From a virus, in IMG/VR virus record IMGVR_UViG_3300008108_000304, positions 1 through 46,293 of that record: a DNA stretch of 46,293 bases; one strand, 5' to 3'. The notes beneath the pieces are model-generated. The model saw only the letters and a program-made list of their open reading frames with translations. It made no database searches and was not told the origin of the DNA. The position numbers were made by a program, and so were the translations under genes. Every line of letters starts with the position of its first letter. Within the stretch, counting starts at the first letter, position 1. Of this stretch, positions 32,109 to 43,000 are shown piece by piece.

Positions 32109-35100
32109 AGACGGTATTTAAATGTCTTACCACCCTTACTTTAACAGTATTACCTGTTGTTGCCTGCGCACGTAGTTCAACGTTTGCACCGTTAATAGTT
32201 GCAGTAAATGTAACTAAATTATTTCCAGTTCTTATCACAGCATAGTCTGTAATAGTTGCAGTAGTACCGTCGTGTAATATTAATATTTCACTGGTCTGAT
32301 ATTGGTTAACATCTGTACCAGCGGTACAAGTCACTGTGAGAGTGTACTTGCCGCTTCTAAAAGTCGCTAATGCAAATGTATCAACTGCTACGGCACTTAC
32401 ACTAGTAACGCCGGTCGTTTCGCTTGAGCTTATATAATTCTGATTGTTAATATTAACTGTACCAAATCTAATTGTGCTAGTTGTTGCACCAATATTAATT
32501 GTACCTGTCACACCAGTATATAGATTTACAGTACCTGTAGTTACATCAGTTGTATGATTAATAGTTCCAGATGTTGTTCCAGATAGTTTAATTGTATTAC
32601 CTGTAACTGCACCACCAAATGTCAATGTACTTGCGCCAGCTGTTGCGTTAGTAGCAACATTGATAGTTCGGGCGCCCGTGCCGCTGTTAGCAAGTGTTAA
32701 TGTAGTTGCTGAAGCAAACGCTGCGACCGAAGTTGCGTTGTTATTAAACACGTTTGCTGTCGTCATAGCAGTTTCTAAATTTAAACTAGTTGCTGTACTA
32801 GATTCAGCAAGTGTCATTCTTGTTACAACAGTTTGTGTGGTATCGCCAGTTGAGCCAGTTGTGCCGCTTTGGAAGTTAATTACACCGCCTGTAGCGTTAC
32901 CTGTACTCAACCCCGGACGAACTGTAAATGCTGCACCTGCAATATTTGTTCCAACCCCGTTTTCGCCTTTGATTACCGCAGACACAGGTGTTGCGCTAGC
33001 TTCACTTGAACCAATAGTCACATTGCGATTTCTGATTACCAATGTAGATTCTCTTACAACAGTACCTGCTTTAGTCAAGTTCGCTGCTGTAACACTTCCA
33101 TTAGTTTTAATTGTAAATGTAGCTGAAGCTGCTCCTGCACTAGTTACTGGCCAAGTACCAATAAGGTCTGGAACTCCAGCACCAGCAAGAGTAATTTGAT
33201 CTCCTACTTTAATTCCTAAACTTGTATTAGTATCTGTGAATACTATTGATGTACTTGCAGTTATTGTGCCTGTTGTTGCTGCACTTAAATAAACAGTTGT
33301 TCCATTTACGCCAGTTACTGTTGTACTGCCAGGAATATTTGCGCTGCCTTGTACTAACATACCGGCACGTACACCAGTAGTTGCTGCAAATACCAATGCA
33401 GTTGCTCCAGACGTAACTGTTGTTGTTAGTGCCAATGCAGTTGCTCCAACATATACACTTCCAGAACTTAATGTTGTGAGCAATGTAGAACCAGTATTGC
33501 TGTAAGTAAATGTAGTAAGTCCAGTAACAGTTGCACTTATATTTCTTGCATCAAATGTAGAATCTGATCCGCAGACTACTGTAACTGTGTCGCCTGTGGT
33601 CAATCCATGATTAGCAGTGGTTGTAATAGTTGCCACGTTGGAACCATTTCTAGCAATTGAACCAATAGTTAATGTTAGGCCAACATTGACAGTTACGCTA
33701 GTAGTTGATGATCCGCCTGTGGTATAGCTCTTAACATTTGTAGTAAGACTTTCGCTGGCAGAATTTGAACCAATACTTACACTAGTAGCATCGCCGCCAG
33801 CATTAAGTACTTTAGATCCTGTGTTAAAAACTGCGGCAGCACTAGTGCTAGTAGTTGTAACATATGGGCCTGTTAACGATATACTTCTAGCAAGTGTGAG
33901 TCCTGTGCTCCACTGTGGGGCTGTACCTGAACTGGTCATTACACTATCACTAATACCAATATTCAAAGTGTTAAATGTTGTCGTACCAGAAGCAAACACA
34001 GTATCGCCAACTGCATAACTTCCTATTCCTGTACCGCCACGATTTACAGGTACTGAACTAGTTAAGTTTGCTGGGTTTAAGAAGTAGGAACTATCTAAAT
34101 TATCTAGTGTACCAGCATCAACTACTCCAGATTTAATATAAACTTCACCTGCATTGATAGCATCTCCAGTACCAACTGCAAACTGAGATAGATTAAATGA
34201 TGCGGCACCTAACGATGAATAACCACCAGCACCACCAGTCTTATCAGCTTTAATAATATCAACTGTGACTGCACCATAGAATGGACTTGAGCCGGACCCT
34301 AATATAGTAATTGGGCTCAGCGCAGCAGCCGCAACACTTTTAACCGCAGTGGCCCAAGTTGAATCACCGCGTAAGAATGTATCAGTATTTGCAGTACCGG
34401 ATGCAAGGCGTGATGGGCTAATAATACCAGAAATAATATTACTTGCATCAATGTTGCTAGAAACCAATGAGTTCCAGTTATTTCTATCTGTGCTTGATGT
34501 ATTAACTGTACCAGTTACTTGAACATTTTGTTTGACAAAAGTAAGTGTTCCAGATCCAGCGCCGTCGATGTTTGTAGAATTTGTTACGTTGCCGTTGACA
34601 CTTAATAGTGCGTCGGCTCGTAGTTCGTGTAATGTAAAACTATTTGTAGTTACAGATCCAACAAAGAAGCGTGTTTGATCTGGAATTGCTACTGCGCTGA
34701 CTGTAGGCATATTTAAACTTGTTACACGAACAGCATCACCAGTGATTAAACTGTGTGCGGCTGCATAAATTGAATTATCTGTAAGATTTATTGCATATCT
34801 TGTTAGGGTATGTGTACCAGTTGATGACGCTCCAAATGGAGCAGCAGTCACTGATCCTACATTAAATGTACTACATAATTGAATAGTATCAACGCCAATT
34901 ACCTTAACGTAATACACGTTACCAGTTACTAGTCCGCCCATTGATGGGTTAACTCCAGGACTGTATGTCACAGGATCTCCACTGCTAAATCCGTGTCCAA
35001 CTAATGTAATTTCGTTGGTAAGATAATTTACATCTCCTCCAGAACCTGTAGGCAATGCGTTAAATGAAAACACTGTGCTGTTAGTAGAAGTTATGCTAAA

Positions 35101-38100
35101 TTTAGTAGCGTTATTTTCTTCAATAAAGTCAGGAGCAGTTGGTGTAGCAACAAACAACTGACCGCCTGTTATTCTTAAATAGGCACGTCGTTCAACAGCG
35201 GTTGTAGTAATTTGAAAACCTGATCCACTGCCTCCCAAATTTGCATTGTTAGCAGATAAATTGCTACCAGCTACATAGCCTGTGCCACCAAAGACTAAAT
35301 CTATATCAGTGACAGCGCCTGTGGCACTTACAGTAAGATCTGCTAGTGCTCCTGAACCAGAACCCGTTACATTTGTCAGCGGTACTCGTCGATAAATTCC
35401 AGCTACATAACCTGAACCCGGAACTAGTGTAAGACTGTTGACCGCAGTAAGAACACCAGCTCGTAGTTCTTGTACTTCACCTTGACTTAATGAGTCAGCG
35501 GCAGTGGCCACTGATTTTACAGTTCCTGATTCTGTAGCAGGAGTAAAGAATGACAACGTAGCAGTATTTGTGCTGGCAACTGTGCTATTACTTGGGAATG
35601 TAACTGTAAACGTTCTTGGATCAACTGCCATGTTCACTGTGGTAATTTTGCTACCTTTTGGAATTGTGCCGCTGGCATCAAATACATAATCTCCCACAGT
35701 AATTGTTCCTGTTAGAGAAGCAGCCGGAACACTACCGGTCATGGTGCCAGCACTTGCTGCACCGTCTAATGTTGCTGTGGCAGTTGTAGTAGCAGACGCA
35801 GTAGATGATGCAGTAATCTGCGGGTAGTAAAATTCAGTAGATGATGTTACTGTAACAAATGGTGATGCATCATAGGCTGCTGAAACAGCATTAACACGAA
35901 CTTGGTTACCTGTAACAGCACTATGTGAACCAGTAGTTGTGATATATGCATAGTTGTTATAAACAAATGCTTTGCTGATTGTTGCCAAAGTAAATGTCAC
36001 TGAGCCAGTATTAGGAATAATCAAATATTGACTAGTTGTAGCATTTCTTAAAAAGTAGTTAGGACTTTGAGAAGTTTTAGTAGCAAGTGTTGGATACGCA
36101 CCGGTTGCAGTTGATGCAATTGTTAGTGTGTTTGCAGCACCGGTTGTAAAATTAACTGTAAAATCTTCGTAAATGCTGGCAACAATAATTGTAGTGGCGC
36201 TGCTGGCGTAGTCGCCTTTTAGGTATCCTGTTGCTCCGGTCACTGCTTGAACTACTAGAGATCCGTCAGTAAATGCAGTACCAAGACTACCACTCAAATT
36301 TAATTCGTATTGATGAAAATTTTCAGTTGCAATATCACCCGCCTGCATGTCGCTTGCAGGAACATTGTCTACCTGTGTTAATCTTGATCCATATCCTGGA
36401 GAAATAAAACTTGTAAAGTTTCTTTGTGTCGGAATAAGATCACTGTTGATCTGACCATTACTGTTTAATTGAACAATTGAGCCTGGAATAGCGGCTGTGG
36501 TCACAGTCTTGTCAATAAATGAACCTAGTCTATTATTAGCATAACTCCACATTGCTAACTGTGTGCTTAATCTAGCATCACTAGGGCCGCCAACTTCGTT
36601 TTCACCTAGGTCAACGTCTGTAGAAATTCCAGTAATTTCAATATTACTCAATGCTAGTCGCAACACATCGAGTGTGTCAACTGTAACTTTATTACGGAAA
36701 GTAATATTACCAGTTCTGTTAAACGCTGTAATAAAGTCACCAACTTTAAAGTCACCTAATTCGTTAGTGCCAGATGAGTAAACTCGACCAGCATTTTCTC
36801 TATATTGCTCATATCTACTTTGAGTTTGTCCACCGTTCTGTGGTAGAGCGTTATAGTCTATACCAGAACCTGCATATTCCCAAGTATGTCCTGAACTGTT
36901 GGTAATACTAGGACGGTGGAAGTGAACTTTCTTTCCAGGTAATGTTCCTGTTCCAGTAAATGCTCCACCTGTGACTGTTGGTATAACACTAAACCTTGAT
37001 CCATATAAATCAAATCTACGTGATGCTGATGTAAGTGCTATGCTTACAACTGTTGCATTAATTTTTGTAATTGATCCTGTACTTAAGAAAACGTTTCTTA
37101 CAGACGCACTGTTAATAGTAACTTCATTGACACAGACAGTTAATGTATAAGTGGCTGCATCATAGCTATAAACATAGGCAGCATTTGGAAGTCCGTTGCT
37201 TACACCTTCTAGAACGTCACTGGCTGTAAATGAATATACGCCTGGTGTAAGAACAATATCTTGGAAAACATTGTGTGAATCTAATCTTTCGTTGACTACT
37301 ACTTGGTAATCTTGTTTACGGAATTTGTGTGTTCCTGAACTCACAGAAAGAATTCTTACATTTCGTGACAGACTATCATCATAGCAGAGAGTAAAACTGT
37401 TAGCATCAATATATTTTACAAAATAAGTATCACCATTAAACAATCCACCAATGTCAGTATTTCCTTCACTGCTGTAGATTATTTCTGCACCGTTAAGAAA
37501 TCCATGCGTGTTAATAGTAAATATACCGCCAGAGGGTGCTTGACCAGTTGTCACAGCAGTGGCTGCATTAAATGACACTTCAAGGAATGCTGGTAGTGTA
37601 GTTTTATAACTGTCTGTTAGGTCTGTACCAATGCCGTTAAGGCTTGCATATGTGCTGACCTGTGTTTTAACTGTTGCGGTGTTAGTTACTAGCGTATTAT
37701 TTTTAACAATTAAGTCACCGTCAGAAACCCAAACTGTGCTAGGTGCGATATCGGCAACAGGTATTCCTGTATTAATTGTATCATAGATATCTTGTATTCT
37801 ATCTTGAGCAAACACAGCGGCACCGCTAGAACCAGCAGTACCACTGATGTCTTGTGTTTGACCATTGCCTGCTGAAGGTGTAATGCTTACAGCTTGTGCA
37901 ACATCATCAACAATAGATTTAAGATAAGCATAGGCTGCTAGTATAGCTGTTTTTTGCGATCCTGATAATGTAAATCCAACGGAATTTCTTCCTGCTACCA
38001 CCGACTCAAGGTTACCGCCATAGGTTAAATCGTAGGCTAACCCATCAACAATATAACCAACATCAGCTTGCCATTCAGCTTTAACGGTTGAACTTAACGC

Positions 38101-39936
38101 AGACCAAACTGCATTTTGATTGACGTTTAACCACGCAGCAATTTCTGCTTTTAAAAAGTTTTTGTTTGCAACAACCAATCTTCTAGCATTAAAATATCCA
38201 GTGTCGTATCCAGTAGGATCTACAAGATTAGTATTAGCTAGAGCTTCTTCTGGATCTGCAATAATACCAATAATTAAATTCATTGCTGAATTAACTCTGT
38301 CTAATGCTGTTGGATTATCTGATACATAGCCTGCAAGTATACCTTTTAGGTATATGTAAGAATTAATTGTAATATCTTTTTGTGCAGTAGTGACTACAGA
38401 TGCGGATCCTAAAAGGTATAATCTACCGGCACTGAGTGCTCTAAAGTTGCCGCCAAACATCATGTCATATCGAACAGCATCTATGATATAGCCTACATCA
38501 CGTTCGCATTTAGCAACATCGTAGGTGAATACAGGATCAATAACTCTTACAATAAAGTGTTCAACTGGGCCTTCTGGTCTTGTAAAACCAAAAGCTGTAA
38601 TAGTTTGATATCCTTGAAACGAACCAGTTGTTCCGATATAACCTCTGTCAAAGTCAAAACTCAGCGGACTATAACCAGATGCACGTAGAGCATATAAACC
38701 AAAGTTAGTAGCAGAGTTAGTAATAGAACAGTAGCCACCACTTTGTGTATAGACACCGTTCAATAAGAAAATCTGGAAACATGAAACAATTTGTGAGTAA
38801 GCATCATTAATAATACGCCATCCAGTACCACCAAAGCTTAACATGGTAAATGCGTTGGCAACCATTGACTTACCCTGTTGTGGTGTTGCACCTACTACAG
38901 GATTTTCTGCTTCGATAGCAACTGGCGGAGTGTTTGGTGTATCGACTTTACTGCCATCAACTAGTACACCGTTACCGCCCAAGAATGAAATAATAGAACA
39001 GTTCTGAATATAAGGAGAAGTGTGAATTGTTGGTTTGTCATTGGACAAGTAAGTGTAACCTACCCGACTTACAGTAGTATCAAGTGGATCATCAAATGCC
39101 ACTGCGTAGTTAAAAGTAAAACTAGGAATGCCTGCACTTAACGCATCTCTAAATGTAAATTCTGTAAAATAACATCCGTTACGCACACGGAACATGTCTT
39201 GGTTAGCGTTTAATGGACGTACAATACATGCACGTAGGCTGTCTCCGCAGACGCTGACATTGTCTGGAATAATAATAGGGTTGTCTTCGTAGTAATCACC
39301 AGCGGCTACACTTACTACAAATCTTTGTCCATTAGGAATTCCTAATGCAGTATAGACCTGTGCCGATGCTAGTTGAAGTGCTCGTTTAACAGTTTTTACA
39401 GGAGCCGAAACTCCGTCATTGGCATCGTCACCTTTAGAGTTTGATACATAAATTCTGTTTCCGCCAAAAGAGTCTGCATCTGCCCATAGTAGCTGGCCGC
39501 TGCCATTAGTTACCAACGTTTGATTAAGAGCACCTGTGGCTGTTGGTAATTTTAATGTGTAGTTACCGGCAAGGTTGTCTGGTGCTCGAACACCTACATA
39601 GTTAATGCCGTTGGCTGTTAATTCTTTAAACTGAAGTTCTTTTGCATTTGCAACACTAGTATCTTGAGTAAACCCTATGTGATTACTAGTAAAAGATGAA
39701 ACTGTATTTCCGTCTACTACCGAAGTAATTGCTCCATTACTTCCAGTGTCAGTTACTGTTACACTAGTGTCATTTTTAAAAATAGTACTAGTAATATCTA
39801 AAATACTATTATCGTCTTTCTTAAGAAAAACTTTACCATCGTTTGAGTTAAGAGCTAGTTCGCCTGCTTCAAGGTCTCCAGCAACTGGGATTTTTCCAGC
39901 TACGCTGGAACGCTTGTGTTTAATTCTACTTGCCAT
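32107..39936 (-). CDS. Giant tail fibre/adhesin protein
   Basis: 2609 residues. N-terminus IKHKRSSVAGKIPVAGDLEAG and ELALNSNDGKVFLKKDD is the classical start of phage fibres. From about residue 160 a pectate-lyase-like beta-helix begins (RIYVSNSKGDDANDGV, AGDYYEDNPIIIPDNVSV). Two CERDVGYIIDA-type helical repeats follow, then long beta modules (GHGFSSGDPVTYSPG, GTGYVAGSNL) and, near the end, the same TTGTVN shaft repeats as in the 1623-residue protein. The C-terminal 100 residues (ATFRSGKYTLTVTC, EILILHDGTTATITDYAVI) form a compact cap domain I recall from cyanophage fibres. AGGATGAC precedes the ATG; no late box is visible, so it probably shares a transcript with the gene to its right. Confidence 0.82.
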   Translation of the reverse strand: MASRIKHKRSSVAGKIPVAGDLEAGELALNSNDGKVFLKKDDNSILDITSTIFKNDTSVTVTDTGSNGAITSVVDGNTVSSFTSNHIGFTQDTSVANAKELQFKELTANGINYVGVRAPDNLAGNYTLKLPTATGALNQTLVTNGSGQLLWADADSFGGNRIYVSNSKGDDANDGVSAPVKTVKRALQLASAQVYTALGIPNGQRFVVSVAAGDYYEDNPIIIPDNVSVCGDSLRACIVRPLNANQDMFRVRNGCYFTEFTFRDALSAGIPSFTFNYAVAFDDPLDTTVSRVGYTYLSNDKPTIHTSPYIQNCSIISFLGGNGVLVDGSKVDTPNTPPVAIEAENPVVGATPQQGKSMVANAFTMLSFGGTGWRIINDAYSQIVSCFQIFLLNGVYTQSGGYCSITNSATNFGLYALRASGYSPLSFDFDRGYIGTTGSFQGYQTITAFGFTRPEGPVEHFIVRVIDPVFTYDVAKCERDVGYIIDAVRYDMMFGGNFRALSAGRLYLLGSASVVTTAQKDITINSYIYLKGILAGYVSDNPTALDRVNSAMNLIIGIIADPEEALANTNLVDPTGYDTGYFNARRLVVANKNFLKAEIAAWLNVNQNAVWSALSSTVKAEWQADVGYIVDGLAYDLTYGGNLESVVAGRNSVGFTLSGSQKTAILAAYAYLKSIVDDVAQAVSITPSAGNGQTQDISGTAGSSGAAVFAQDRIQDIYDTINTGIPVADIAPSTVWVSDGDLIVKNNTLVTNTATVKTQVSTYASLNGIGTDLTDSYKTTLPAFLEVSFNAATAVTTGQAPSGGIFTINTHGFLNGAEIIYSSEGNTDIGGLFNGDTYFVKYIDANSFTLCYDDSLSRNVRILSVSSGTHKFRKQDYQVVVNERLDSHNVFQDIVLTPGVYSFTASDVLEGVSNGLPNAAYVYSYDAATYTLTVCVNEVTINSASVRNVFLSTGSITKINATVVSIALTSASRRFDLYGSRFSVIPTVTGGAFTGTGTLPGKKVHFHRPSITNSSGHTWEYAGSGIDYNALPQNGGQTQSRYEQYRENAGRVYSSGTNELGDFKVGDFITAFNRTGNITFRNKVTVDTLDVLRLALSNIEITGISTDVDLGENEVGGPSDARLSTQLAMWSYANNRLGSFIDKTVTTAAIPGSIVQLNSNGQINSDLIPTQRNFTSFISPGYGSRLTQVDNVPASDMQAGDIATENFHQYELNLSGSLGTAFTDGSLVVQAVTGATGYLKGDYASSATTIIVASIYEDFTVNFTTGAANTLTIASTATGAYPTLATKTSQSPNYFLRNATTSQYLIIPNTGSVTFTLATISKAFVYNNYAYITTTGSHSAVTGNQVRVNAVSAAYDASPFVTVTSSTEFYYPQITASSTASATTTATATLDGAASAGTMTGSVPAASLTGTITVGDYVFDASGTIPKGSKITTVNMAVDPRTFTVTFPSNSTVASTNTATLSFFTPATESGTVKSVATAADSLSQGEVQELRAGVLTAVNSLTLVPGSGYVAGIYRRVPLTNVTGSGSGALADLTVSATGAVTDIDLVFGGTGYVAGSNLSANNANLGGSGSGFQITTTAVERRAYLRITGGQLFVATPTAPDFIEENNATKFSITSTNSTVFSFNALPTGSGGDVNYLTNEITLVGHGFSSGDPVTYSPGVNPSMGGLVTGNVYYVKVIGVDTIQLCSTFNVGSVTAAPFGASSTGTHTLTRYAINLTDNSIYAAAHSLITGDAVRVTSLNMPTVSAVAIPDQTRFFVGSVTTNSFTLHELRADALLSVNGNVTNSTNIDGAGSGTLTFVKQNVQVTGTVNTSSTDRNNWNSLVSSNIDASNIISGIISPSRLASGTANTDTFLRGDSTWATAVKSVAAAALSPITILGSGSSPFYGAVTVDIIKADKTGGAGGYSSLGAASFNLSQFAVGTGDAINAGEVYIKSGVVDAGTLDNLDSSYFLNPANLTSSVPVNRGGTGIGSYAVGDTVFASGTTTFNTLNIGISDSVMTSSGTAPQWSTGLTLARSISLTGPYVTTTSTSAAAVFNTGSKVLNAGGDATSVSIGSNSASESLTTNVKSYTTGGSSTTSVTVNVGLTLTIGSIARNGSNVATITTTANHGLTTGDTVTVVCGSDSTFDARNISATVTGLTTFTYSNTGSTLLTTLSSGSVYVGATALALTTTVTSGATALVFAATTGVRAGMLVQGSANIPGSTTVTGVNGTTVYLSAATTGTITASTSIVFTDTNTSLGIKVGDQITLAGAGVPDLIGTWPVTSAGAASATFTIKTNGSVTAANLTKAGTVVRESTLVIRNRNVTIGSSEASATPVSAVIKGENGVGTNIAGAAFTVRPGLSTGNATGGVINFQSGTTGSTGDTTQTVVTRMTLAESSTATSLNLETAMTTANVFNNNATSVAAFASATTLTLANSGTGARTINVATNATAGASTLTFGGAVTGNTIKLSGTTSGTINHTTDVTTGTVNLYTGVTGTINIGATTSTIRFGTVNINNQNYISSSETTGVTSVSAVAVDTFALATFRSGKYTLTVTCTAGTDVNQYQTSEILILHDGTTATITDYAVIRTGNNLVTFTATINGANVELRAQATTGNTVKVRVVRHLNTV

Positions 39937-40007
39937 GTTGTCATCCTAAAAAGGTTGGGTCAAGACTTTCGTCGCCCTGCGGGTCAAGGAGAGTTTCCCC
40001 TCCGCCC

Positions 40008-43000
40008 TTAATAACTTCCGCCATCTATCGTATCTGTCCAAACAGGCACGTTACTTGCATCTGTTGTTAGTATTCCATAACTTGTTGTAGCATTACCTAC
40101 GCCTGGATCACTGGCGGCCGTTACTGCTAGACCGCTTGTATTTTGTCCGTATAAGACACCATTTGTTGTAAAGCTACTCTGTCCTGTACCACCGTATTGA
40201 ACTTCAAGATCAGCAGTCAGTGTTAATGTTTTAATATTTACCGTTGAGCCAGTGCCGCCTAGATTAACTGTTGAAGCACCAGCAGTGGCAACATTTAATG
40301 TGCTGCCTCCATCTAAACTTGTAAACAAGTTTACAGTACCTGTAGTTACATCAGTTGATAAATTAGCTGTACCTGCTGCTACTCCGGCAATCTTAAGAGT
40401 ATTACCTGTAATAGCTGATCCAACATTAACTGTTGTTGCATTAGAAGTGCTTGTTCCTAGAACTATTGTTCCGCTAGCACCAATGTTGATTGTGCCAGTA
40501 ACTGACTGCCATGCATTAACTGTACCTGATGTTACATCAGTAGTGTAATTAATTGTGCCGCTGGCAGTACTGCCAACTTTAAATGTGTTGCCGGTTATAG
40601 CTGGACCAAATGTAAATGTGCTAGCTGAGGCAGCGTTAATACCAGTATTAATTGCAGTTGCTACACCAAATATGTTACCGGTTGTTGATACACCATTGAA
40701 CACATTGGCAGTAAGTCCGCCTGCACTTGATCGAATTGTTGCTGTGCCGCCAGCGGTGTTTGCTCTTATTTCTAATACACTGTCGCCAGATGTAGTACCA
40801 ATGTTAACAGTGGAACTAGCAGCACCAACGTTAACAGTGGTTGCAGATCCAAACAAGTTACCAGTAGTTACTACTGTATTATAAACGTTAGCTGTAGTAA
40901 CACCAGTGTTAGTTCTAATAGTAGAAGCACCGCTTAATGAGCTACCTCTTATTTCAAGGATACTATTACCAGCAGTATCTCCAATGTATACGTCAGCACT
41001 TTGTCCGCCAATGTTAACATTGCCTGTTATGCTGGTAAAGATATTTGCTGTACCAGATGTAACGTCTGTGGTAAAATTAACAGTTCCGCTAGGTGTACCA
41101 GCAATTTTTAAAATGTTACCAGTTACACTTGCACCAACTTTAACTGTGGTAATAGCGCCAGCATTAGTACCTAAATTAATATTTCCGTTAGAACCAATGT
41201 TAATAGTTCCAGTTACAGTCTGCCATGCATTAACTGTTCCTGATGTTACTTCAGTAGTATAGTTAACTGTGCCGCTAGTAGGTCCAGCTAGATTTATAGT
41301 GTTACCGCTTTGTGCAACATTACCATATGATAGTGTAGAATTAGTAGTTGCATTTGTTGCAACGTTAACTGCTACGGCAGCTCCGGCAAAATTTACAGTA
41401 GTAGCATTAGCATTGGCTAGATTAAAAGTAGCAGTACTTACAGTAAGATCACCACCATCAATGTTAACATCTCCATCAACATCAAGGTTGTGATTAATGT
41501 TAGTTGTGCCTGTGGCAGCACCAATTTCAATTATTGTAGCATCGCCGCCAATATTGAGTGTAGCAACTGTGTTGTTTAATAGATTAAACGTAGTAGCAGT
41601 TGAACTAATATCTCCGCCATTTACAGCAAGGTCCCTAGTTATAATTACATCTCTGTCTACATTTAAATCTACACCAACAGTAAGATTCTTTTCAATGCCA
41701 ACTCCACCTTCTACTACTAGAGCGCCAGTATCTTTGTCTGTACTGTTTGAAGTATTGAGAATTAAAACTCTAGGTGTTTGATCAAACTTAACTGCTTCAG
41801 CAGTATCAGAAGTGTCTATTACTATGTAATTTTGTGTGTTTTCTTTAATTAGGTAAGCTGAAGCAGTATTGTCTGGAAGATTAACTGTGACTGAACCTTC
41901 TACTTGGTGTGTGTCAGATGTACGATTATCACCAAACGATGTATTTCCTAAAACTGTTAAATCTGTTCCAACATATAATTTCTTTGCTATGCCAACGCCG
42001 CCGGCAAACGTGTTAGCCGCAGTTGTTGTATTTGTAGCGTCTGTGGTATTGAGGAAAGTAGTTTTTGGTGTTACGCCAAAAGTTATTAACTCACTGTTAT
42101 CGTTAGTAGTGATCTTAAAATAACTATTAATGCCTTCTAATACTTCTACTCCTGCAGACACGTTGTCCCGCATATTAACAGTAAGGATACCGTTAATTGT
42201 TGTAAGAGATAAAGTGTCAATACCTAATGTAGTATCTAAATTTACATCTAAATCGTTAGCTACAGTAGTAGTTCCTGTGGCAGCACCAATATTAATAGTT
42301 GACGCTGCACCAAATGCATTAACAGTAGCGGCAGTGGTGTTTAATAGATTAAATGTTGATTGATTAGTGGTAAGGTCGCCGCCTCTTACCTGCAGATCTC
42401 CAAAGACATTTGTATTAGCACTTTCAATGTTTGTAGTACCGCTGGTTTCACCCATGTTGATACTGGTTGCAGATCTAAATGCGTTAACTGTTGCCACTGA
42501 TGTATCAAATAATGTCAATGTGCTGCCTAAAGTACTGGCAGACAATGTAGGATTATTAGCATTAAAATTAGTAGTTACAGCATGGGTAAAATTAACTACA
42601 GAACCTCTTATGTTTGAAGTACCGTCAGTTCTACCAATGTTTAATGTTGTAGCTGCACCAAATGCATTGACTGTGGTTGCATCTGTGTTAATAATATTGA
42701 ATAGAGATTCAGTGGTCGCTAATGTAGAACCATTGAGTGTAAGATCGTTATTAAGAGTTACTGTGCTGGTTGGATTACCCATGGTAATTTCAGTAGCACC
42801 AAGGAACGCATTAATAAATGTTGGGCCGTCTTCAAGAATAGAATCTTTGTTAGCTCTATTCATAAAGTTTACAGTTGCTACGTCTGCGTAAACTTCGCCG
42901 CCGTCTAATCCAATATCGCCTTGGAATGTAGTAACTGTGCCTGCAACAGTTTGATCAACTGCTTCAACTTTGTTTAAGAAATTAGTTTGTGTATAGGATG

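Noticed and set aside
28502-32110. Long plus-strand open frames inside the 1623-residue fibre gene (up to about 216 residues)
   Set aside because: They are antisense to a Thr/Asn/Val/Gly-rich repeat gene whose codons rarely give antisense stops. Their products are Val/Pro/Leu-rich with no domain pattern, and they lack ribosome sites. The same holds for frames at 32660-33199 and 40252-42891.
39937-40007. Direct repeat CTTGACCC (two copies) between the two largest fibre genes as promoter minus-35 or recoding site
   Set aside because: No matching minus-10 box or slippery sequence is present; AGGATGAC before ATG 39936 gives an ordinary start.
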